This document shows, piece by piece, positions 56,335 to 64,000 of a stretch of DNA of 64,000 nt. Both the position numbers and the translations under genes were made by a program. The notes under the pieces were generated by a model that saw only the letters and a list, made by a program, of their open reading frames with translations, made no database searches and was not told the DNA's origin. Positions within the stretch are counted from its first letter, which is position 1; each line of letters opens with the position of its first letter. The stretch is from Shewanella aestuarii (GTDB taxonomy: Bacteria > Pseudomonadota > Gammaproteobacteria > Enterobacterales > Shewanellaceae). The stretch is from positions 1,236,501 through 1,300,500 of the forward strand of contig NZ_CP050313.1 in assembly GCF_011765625.1 (NCBI RefSeq), written 5' to 3'.

Positions 56335-56592
56335 TTATTTCAACAAGGCCACAGCTTCCATGTCCAGTTCAATATCGGTGCAACCTTTTGCACAATAAAT
56401 TCCCGGTAATTTATCACTTGCCTTGGCATTTTTACCGTTAGCCGGTAACACTAAGGTGAGCGGCTTTTTACATTCGCTGCACTCTGCAGTGTTACCTTTC
56501 ATCATGCGCTTGATCAGATTCTTTTGCTGATTAAACGATGCCAATGTTGTGTCATTCACTGCTGAAAAATCTAGTTTTTGTGTTTCGCTCAT
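56335..56592 (-). CDS. Small four-cysteine protein of unknown function
   Basis: 85 aa. After a polar N-terminal helix (about 40 residues, FSAVNDTTLASFNQQKNLIKR), a Cys4 region follows: AECSECKKPLTLVLP (CxxC) and GIYCAKGCTDIELDM (CxxxC). The spacing suggests a zinc ribbon. I do not recognise a family. It lies 49 bp after pfaD on the same strand and before the shared terminator, so it may belong to the pfa transcript, but a role in fatty acid synthesis is not shown. Confidence 0.75.
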   Translation of the reverse strand: MSETQKLDFSAVNDTTLASFNQQKNLIKRMMKGNTAECSECKKPLTLVLPANGKNAKASDKLPGIYCAKGCTDIELDMEAVALLK

Positions 56593-56641
56593 TACCGCTA
56601 CCTACATGAAAATTGACTTAGCTTGATGAATTAATGACGAT

Positions 56642-58270
56642 TTACTTTACGCTATCTTTTGGACGCCAGCGTTGTAATTCAACAGGAATTGCTACGCCTT
56701 GAGCGGTCAGTAAATTAATACGTGCCTGATAAGCGGCGCCGTGCATCAAGTGTTTTGCCAAGTCTACCGCATTTCGCTGGGTATAATCATCTAAATAGCT
56801 GCCTTTTGCCCATTCGTTGAACGCGCCAAGTGCAGGACCTGCCCAAATTTGGTAATCCATTTCACGGCCCACTTCACCTGAATTAGACCAGCGGCTTGAA
56901 AGGCCAAGATACCAACGGAAAATAAGTGCCATTTTTCGCTTAGGGTTACCTTGTGCGCGTTCGATTTGCTTCGGATCTCGCTCGTTAAAATGCGCTACAG
57001 TTCCTGCCCAAATTTCATCAAGGCTGGCACGGAACACTTGTTTTTCAAGCTTTTCACGTTCTTCAGTTGGAATCGCTTCGATTGATTCATAACGGGTATA
57101 AATTTCATAAAGCTTATTGGCGCGCATTGGAAATAGGGTACCGCGTTTAACCACTTGCAGTTTCACGCCCATTTCGAACATGTCCGCAGCGGGTGCCATA
57201 GTTACGTCAGCCATTTCAGTGGTGGCAAGTAGTTTTCGAGTATGATCACTGGCGCCCGCTTCAACACAGGCTTGGTTAATCGAGCCGGTAACAATATAGG
57301 CTGCACCCATATTAAAGGTTGCCAGTGCCGCATCCGGCGTGCCGACACCACCGCCACAACCAACACGAATGGGTGGGTTGTAGTTATATTCAGCTTGCAC
57401 CTTGTCTTTTAAGGCCAAGATGGTGGGCAGTAAAGTGACTAAAGGACGGTTGTCGGTATGGCCACCTGAATCTGCTTCTGCAGTGATATCGTCTGCCATA
57501 GGAACAAGCTGGGCTAATGCCATTTGCTCTGGGGTGATTAAACCTTCATCAACCAGTTTTTGCAGTATTTTGGCTGGCGCGGGTTGCATGAATTTAATCG
57601 CCACTTCGGTGCGGCTGACTTTAGCGATAACTTTGTTGGCAATAACAATGTCACCATTGGCATCTCGGCTTAATCCTGCTGCACGGTAATAAACAATTTG
57701 TGGGGTTAAGCCTAAAAATGCTGAGGCTTCCACGGTGCGAACTTTATGTTTTAAAAATAACTCAACGCTGCCACGTTCAAGGGCTGGCTCACTTGGACTA
57801 TGAATTAAGTTAAACATGTATGGGCCGTTGGGCAGCGCAGCTTGAATGCGCTGTATGGCTTGCTCAACCCGTGATGGGATTAAACCTGCTGCACCAAATG
57901 AGCATAAAATTCCGGCTTTGCCCAATGCAATAACGAGTTCTTCAGATGAAATACCATTCGCCATTGCGCCTGCGTAGTAAGCGTATTTAACGCCATGTAC
58001 ACGGCGAAAATTACTATCGCCTAGGCTTTGGGTGCCCAGCGCTGGGGCAAAAGCGCTGACAGGTAAGTCTTGGCCTATATCTGTTTTGTCTGTCACGACT
58101 TGGGCTGTTTGAGAAACCCCTAAGCCTTTTTCTGGATGGTTGATTAAGTAACAGGCTTTATTTAAGTCTTTTAACTTATTACCAATAGCGGCTATATCAA
58201 AGCTGGCATCTGCGTTCGCCACTTGCCATGGCCATGGAGATAGCTTTTCGTTTTGAGTGCTAATTGTCAT
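56642..58270 (-). CDS. pfaD: PfaD, enoyl reductase of the omega-3 polyunsaturated fatty acid synthase
   Basis: 542 aa. An FMN-dependent TIM-barrel of the 2-nitropropane dioxygenase-like type, with an N-terminal extension typical for PfaD (PWPWQVANADASFDIAAIGNKLKDLNKACYLINHPEKGLGV). Substrate and FMN regions are visible in GGGVGTPDAALATFNMGAAYIVTGSINQACVEAGAS and FGAAGLIPSRVEQAI. It reduces the enoyl intermediate in the anaerobic polyketide-like route to EPA (20:5n-3) or DHA. It starts nine bases after the pfaC stop, so they are cotranscribed. pfaA, pfaB and pfaE are not in the window. Confidence 0.94.
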   Translation of the reverse strand: MTISTQNEKLSPWPWQVANADASFDIAAIGNKLKDLNKACYLINHPEKGLGVSQTAQVVTDKTDIGQDLPVSAFAPALGTQSLGDSNFRRVHGVKYAYYAGAMANGISSEELVIALGKAGILCSFGAAGLIPSRVEQAIQRIQAALPNGPYMFNLIHSPSEPALERGSVELFLKHKVRTVEASAFLGLTPQIVYYRAAGLSRDANGDIVIANKVIAKVSRTEVAIKFMQPAPAKILQKLVDEGLITPEQMALAQLVPMADDITAEADSGGHTDNRPLVTLLPTILALKDKVQAEYNYNPPIRVGCGGGVGTPDAALATFNMGAAYIVTGSINQACVEAGASDHTRKLLATTEMADVTMAPAADMFEMGVKLQVVKRGTLFPMRANKLYEIYTRYESIEAIPTEEREKLEKQVFRASLDEIWAGTVAHFNERDPKQIERAQGNPKRKMALIFRWYLGLSSRWSNSGEVGREMDYQIWAGPALGAFNEWAKGSYLDDYTQRNAVDLAKHLMHGAAYQARINLLTAQGVAIPVELQRWRPKDSVK

Positions 58271-58279
58271 TATTAATCC

Positions 58280-61200
58280 TTATGCCTCTTCGATACAGAT
58301 TGCGATATCTTTTACTTCGTAAATTCTTAAGCCATCTTTGCTTAAGTTTGCGTCACCAATAATGATGCGTTTGCCGTTTTCATCTTTCACGGCACTAATA
58401 TGCACGTCTAATGACATTTGCTTGTTCAGCGGGTTAATTTGACCGCGGTACTTCCACTTTATGTTAGATAAAATCTGGCCAAACTTAGGGTTAGCGAATC
58501 CTTTGCCTAAGTCTTTACAGATGGCGTAAGTTTGCATTAACTCGATAATGGCTTCAACGCCTAATGAGCCGGGCATGACAGGATCTTGATGGAAATGGAA
58601 TTGGAAGAACCAATCACTTGGGTCAATGGTGCGTGACGCCGACAAGTAACCTTGGCCGTATTTACCGCCTTTATCAACGATTTCTGCTTTGTCGATAAAG
58701 TTAAGCTGACCGCCTGCTAAGCGATAATGAGGCTGATTAGCGGGGGCATGGAATACCCGTGACTGCTTATCGAGTAAATCGACTGTGATATCCGCAGCAA
58801 CATTATTGTCAATATGCCAAGGTTGGGTTATACGGCCGTTATCAATACCCAACTGGTTTTTAAGGGCATCACCTTTGAAGTAACCAAATACCGCGCTGCC
58901 TTTATAAAATGGCTCGCCATCAACACTTAAATCAAAAGTGAAACTTTGAATAATATTGCTACCAGCAATCACGGTGGATAGTAGCTTGGAGTCATTGACA
59001 ATTGTTTTACCGCGTAAATCAATATCTCGTAATAGCTCACCGCTACCATCAAGATTACGGAAGAATAGCTCTTGGCCCGGGAAGCCTAATGTGGTGCCCA
59101 TATAGCCCGAGATAAAGCCGTTCGGTTGCAAAGAGATTTCCATTAATACCGAGTAAGGCATCACGGCAGGGTGACTGTTTTTAGCAAAGTACCACGCATC
59201 TGCTGGCACTTCGTATTCAGCGATACACGATGACGGTTTTTTCAGCTCGCCACGTTTGCCTTCAATGTCAACAATACGGGTTGTTAGCTGTAAATCACCA
59301 CAGGGAGTACGTGGTGGGATAAAGCCACGGTAGATGCTGAAGTCTGGGCCAAAACAGTTTTCAATGTTGCCAGTCGCAAATTCAAATAGATGATACGCCG
59401 TGAAGGGGAGCGTATCAGGGGTACGATTGGGGTAATCAGGAATAAGCGGCGCTGCAACATGTTTAAGCGGAATAACGCCTTTGTTGGTTGGCGCTGTTAA
59501 ATCTGGAATTTGCGCCATTAAAGGGGCATTTGCGCTAGCTTGGCCGGCAGTTTTGTGAGTGTTGGCGCGGTTAAGTGTCGCTGCAACATTGCTGCTTAGG
59601 CTTGCGGCGTCAGTTTGGGCAGGATAGCGAGTACATTCACTTTCTTCTTTAATCATCACCCCAAGGTTTTGGAAATCCACCACCGCTTTGCCATTAAGCA
59701 AAATATCGATATTGGCTTTGGCGTATGGGCGAGGGTGAATGCCAATTTCGGTCACTTCCATGCGGTAAGTTAGTTCACCGTGTTGCGGTAAAACCTGACC
59801 CCGACAACGCACTTTTTGCGAGGCATTTTCAAGGGGTTGGAAACGACCATTTTCAACCAAGGTATGCATGCCAATATGCAGCATAAAGAACTGCAATAAT
59901 TGGCCGCAACCTTCTGCCATTAACGAGCCAGCCATCACTTGATCGCCCTTGAAGTGGCAAGGGAAGTACCAGTGATCGGGCGCTAAAGTTTTATGGCCTT
60001 CAATAAAACCTAAACCCCATGCACCACCATGAACATCTAGGTTGCTAACTTGTTCAATCATCAAGAATTTTTCAGAGGCAAAACATAATGACTCTTGTTT
60101 GCCTGACGCAACTTGATGGTTGTGATGCTCACCTTTAAAACAGCTGCCAATATCGGCATTTAATAAATGATGAATTTGGCCATAATCAAACTGGGTTTGA
60201 GCACAATACAACAATGGCTGAAAACGCGGTTTGTTCGGATTATTTAACGCGTTATTACGTAGCTTGATTTCATCTTCAGTGCGAATAACCCCTTTGCCGT
60301 CAGCCAGTTCTTGGTCAGTAAAGAACCCAGCACAGCCGCCGTCCATTTTTAGGATCATCTTATCGCCAACAAAACACTCGTAAGAAAAGAAGAATAATAA
60401 AGTATCGCCATTTTTAGCGAAGTTATTAATCTTGATGTCATAACGCAGGGTGTCACCACCACGGGGTAAGTCATCTAAAAAGGTTAAGGTACAATCAAGT
60501 AAACGATAAACCCGCTCACCTTTGTTTTCAAAATCAATGCCTAAGTAACTGATCAGCATTAAGTCACATTGACCAGATTCAACCGCGACAGCCCAAGGGA
60601 TTTGGCCATCAACTAAATAAGGGGCATCCACTGGGATGTCATATTCAGTGGTCATGGAGCATGGCTTATATTGATTCATGGTGGCATCTAATTTAGTGAC
60701 CCGTGATACCAATAAGTAATCAGTGGTTGGTAGACGTACTCGGCGTGAGTAGTTATCAATCACAGCGTAGTCAGGGCCAAACACTTTGGCAATGTCGCCT
60801 TCTGCGTATTCAACTAAGTCGGCATAATTCCAAATACAAGGTTTATCAGCTGGCGTTGGCGCTGTGTAGGGCGGCACACTGGCATGGTTTGGACGCAGTA
60901 TCTTTGCTGGCTCTGCAAGCACATTTACGGCTGGTGTTGTTGCAGTTTGGTCTGCTGCACTAGGTTGCCCTTTGATTTGTGCAAGTTGTTGTTTAAGCAG
61001 CTCTTCAGCCACTTTTAAGCCTTCATTACGGCTTTTTAAGAATGCCAGTTGCGCTTGATGGGCCAACCATTGGTTTTGTTCAAAGGCAGATAAATGTGCT
61101 GGTGGCAGACTCATTTGCGCTAACTGCACAGAAGAAGCTGGCAAAGGTTGTGATTCTTGTTTAGCTGGATTGAGCTGAGTAGAACGATCGGAAAACGGCA

Positions 61201-64000
61201 TAGGAGACTCTGTTATTGCTGATGGTATTTTGCCCATCGCTTGATGAATTGTTGAGCTAGCTTGCTGCACCGCCATTTGAGGCGCTTCAAAATGACCTCT
61301 ATCAGCCATGGCTGTGACAGTGATTGCTGATACCGGTTTTATTTGGGCTGTTTTAGCGCGAATACTGGTAAGCTCAGCCAGTGGCGTATCCACGATATGC
61401 TGGTAAATATCGCGCCCACCTAAGCTAACCTGCTTAACTAGGCTGAGCTTTTTAGCCGTTTGCTGCTGAATATCTGTGTTGACTCGTTGCTTGCAGGCAT
61501 CTTGTTGGCTTGGGTTTTGGCTGAGCAATACTTGTGAGCATTGATTTTCGCTTAAACTTGCTACAACCGTATGCTGAGTTCCAGTTTGCTTCGTTTGAGT
61601 GAATATGCTGTGCAATAAACTGGTAATACCTGAGGCTGCAAAAGTATGGCCGATATAGTTTTGTACTTGGTTATATTCGGCTTGGGCATATAGCTGCGAT
61701 AAGACCTGAGCATGATTAATGTCTAAGCTTGCTAATGCCTGCAAATCGGGAGCTTGGTTTAGCGCAACGGCATGAATATCAGCTGCGCTTAACCCTGTTT
61801 GAGTGAGTAGGTTGTCAGAGATTGCAGCAATATTGTCGATATGACCAAAGCTAATACTGTCAATGGTGGCGTAACTCTTGATGCTCGGGCTTGTGGTGTC
61901 ATTATCAACTGCACCAAGGGCTTGATGGATTAAATCCATTTCAGTTGTTGCTAGGTTAGCGGTTTGCAATACGATGGCACCTGCACCTTCACCTATCACC
62001 AAGGCTGGCGGTTTAGCGGATTGCTTGGCCGCTTCACAGGTTTGGGCAAGTGATGCGGTTTTAAGGACAATATTTTCAATGCTACCGGATAAGTCTACAG
62101 CAGCAATAATCACTGCTTCTAACGGGGCTTGGCGAGACTCCATTGCCAGAAGATTTTGCGCCACATCAAAGCAGCGGTTAACCGATTGCTCGCCTGCTGA
62201 AATGGTAAATGCTGGGCCGTTAAAGTCCCATAGTGATGAAATTCGTGATGCCATAATGTTGCCAATAAAACTGGTGTATTGATTCAGCTTGGCGGCATCT
62301 AATACGCTATCCATTGCAATGGTTTCAAGGGCTTGGTATTCACTTTCTGATAAGTTAACCCCATGAGCTTTTAGGCTTGCAGCAATTTGGGTGTGCAAGT
62401 TAACACGGCCACGGAACTGATGTAATTCCAGTTCGGTTTCCATGGCCACTAATACGGCCACTTTGCCGCCCGCTTGTAAGCCTGCATCATGAATGGCTTC
62501 GTCTGCCACTTTCATTAATAACAATTGCTGTGAAATTAAGCGGTCATCTTCATTGGGCGGCACTTTAAAGCGTAAAAAATCAAAATCAAACTGGTCAATA
62601 TACGCACCTTTGGGGGCGCTTTCGCCTTCAAGGTGAACACCAAATTGAGCGAGTAATTCAGGGTGCTTGTTTAAGCCTTTCCAGCGTTTTTCAGGCAGGG
62701 CAGTAAATGATGTTTGTCTGGCTTCTACGGCGTTAGCAAAGGCATTAATGCTTGATAAAGGCCCAAAGTGGGCGGCCATACCTGTGATATGCATGGGTAG
62801 TTGAGCATTCACCGAAGCGCTTGCTGTTTGAGGCTCTTGAAGCGGAATCGCTGATGCTGGCGCTTTAGCTTGATAAGATTCAAGTAATAAATGGGCGTTA
62901 CAACCACCAAAACCAAAGACCGAAACGCCAGCATGGCGGGCGTGATTGCCTGCTTTATCAGGCCAAGGCTGCACATCACTGGGCAAGTTGGCTGCGCCAA
63001 AGGTGCGATTGGGTGAGTTAATCGGGGCGCTAATGTTAATACTGGGGGCAACACGCCTTGGCGCATGGCAAAAATCATTTTCATGATCCCCGGCATACCA
63101 GCAGCGGTTAATAAATGGCCAAGGTTAGATTTAGCTGACCCAATTAACGGCGCATGACTGCCATTGAGTTTATCGGCAAAAAAGCGCTCCATTGAGGTCA
63201 GTTCAACTTTATCGCCAAGAGGGGTGCCGGTGGCATGACACTCAATCACTTCTATATTGGCAGGGCCAAAGTGTGCGTCATGCATTGCCGCATCGGCATA
63301 AGCGCGTTCAAAGGCTTTGATTTGGCCGTTGCTATTTGGGCTAAGTACAAATTGGCCTTTGCCGTCATTCGATAAACCAATTCCGCACACTAAAGCGTAT
63401 ATATGGTCGCCATCTCGCTCGGCATCTTCAAGGCGTTTGAGCACAAGTACTCCCGCACCTTCACCGGCAAATAACCCTTTTGAATTGCTATCAAATGGCG
63501 CCGAAATACCGTGGTCAGGGTAAGCATGGAAGATGGAAAAACCCATATTAATAAAGAAGGGGTCGGCACCAGAGACTGCCCCTGCTAACATCATGTCAGC
63601 TTTGCCAGTATGTAGGTAATCACAGGCCAGTTTTAATGAGTAAACTGAACTGGCACAAGCCGCATCTAAGCTTAATTGCGCCGCACCTAACCCCAAGGCA
63701 TCGGCGACCAGTTTTGATGCATTATGGGCGATAGCACCGTTAGATATTGATGCCTGCTCTGCTTGGGGTGATTGACCGTTTTGATTAAAGGATTGCAGCG
63801 TAAAATCAGTTTGTTGCAGTTTAGCTTGTAAGGCTTTTTCTACCACGCTGTGATACAGCGGCACAAATAATTCGTTTGATTTGGCCGTAGGGAAAGATAA
63901 AGTGCCCATCACAATCCCTGTGCGGTTAAGCAGGGCATTATATTGTGGGTTATTGATATCTACGCCAGCATCAATTAAGGCTTTACGAGCGGTATCGGTG
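58280..64000 (-). pseudogene. pfaC: pfaC, ketosynthase-dehydratase subunit of the PUFA synthase (partial, frameshifted)
   Basis: The frame is open from 64000 leftward, so the N-terminus lies outside. Order: KS1 with active-site Cys in DAACASSVYSLK and His in ECHATGTPLGD and NLGHLLTAAG; chain-length-factor-like KS (about 62,800-61,400) where the Cys is replaced (SAGEQSVNRC); two FabA-like dehydratase domains with histidine in CHFKGDQVMAGSL and FHFHQDPVMPGSL, acidic residue in the following helix. The frame breaks at the GGGGG at 63044-63048: one more G (CCCCCC on the coding strand) restores PPSINISAPINSPNRTFGAANLPSDVQPW. As written the KS1 end is separated from the rest. EPA or DHA production is inferred from family. 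Confidence 0.92.

Overview
The window looks like chromosome of a marine, cold-adapted gammaproteobacterium of the genus Shewanella, probably close to S. frigidimarina or S. livingstonensis. This is inferred from gene content and order: the liu leucine-catabolism operon next to gnd and menA, proS-trmO-rcsF next to an H-NS-like gene and etfBA, and pfaC-pfaD of the omega-3 fatty acid synthase. Base composition is moderately AT-rich. I see no prophage, insertion sequence or CRISPR array. The content is mostly core metabolism.

Layout. Positions 1-3 kb hold an acyl-CoA dehydrogenase (cut by the window edge), a DUF1097 membrane protein and a secreted nuclease-like lipoprotein. Positions 3-11.7 kb hold a complete leucine/isovalerate degradation operon (liuR-liuA-liuB-liuC-liuD-liuE-scoA-scoB, minus strand) with a candidate LiuR operator. 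Positions 12-19.5 kb hold prpE, gnd (possible HexR site), menA, tesB, a YbaY-like lipoprotein and an MFS transporter. Positions 19.5-26.2 kb hold a C4-dicarboxylate module: dctB-dctD two-component system, dctPQM TRAP transporter and a good sigma-54 promoter before dctP. Positions 26.4-30.3 kb are rich in tRNA: six tRNA-Val(UAC), gltX, then two tRNA-Ala(GGC), six intact tRNA-Glu(UUC) and one heavily altered tRNA-Glu, built largely on a 195-bp tandem unit. Positions 30.3-35.2 kb hold a palindromic dispersed repeat, a candidate sRNA, a glutathione peroxidase, mgtE, a YfaZ-like porin, a 54-aa basic protein and a broken patatin phospholipase. Positions 35.5-42.8 kb hold an HD-GYP regulator with its kinase, proS, an acetyltransferase, trmO, rcsF and an H-NS family gene. 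Positions 43-47.6 kb hold etfBA (with a perfect LiuR-like palindrome), a lysine riboswitch controlling an NhaC-type transporter, and tdk. Positions 47.6-56.6 kb hold a chemoreceptor, a three-gene FAH/SMP-30/hydratase cluster, a YjbR protein, an unusual lgt, a CoA-disulfide reductase-rhodanese fusion and a small Cys4 protein. Positions 56.6-64 kb hold pfaD and most of pfaC.

Connections. liu gene products feed electrons to the electron transfer flavoprotein made by etfBA, and both loci carry similar palindromes, so they probably share LiuR. DctB/DctD would act through sigma-54 on dctPQM. gltX sits directly before the tRNA-Glu array.

Points to check first: (i) dctD, the patatin gene and pfaC are each broken by one missing base in a short C/G run, which looks more like a systematic sequence error than three real mutations; (ii) the tRNA-Glu spacers contain two hairpins with compensatory changes and constant loops, plus one strongly remodelled tRNA-like unit, which together suggest an undescribed spacer-encoded RNA; (iii) a candidate sRNA lies after the glutathione peroxidase gene.
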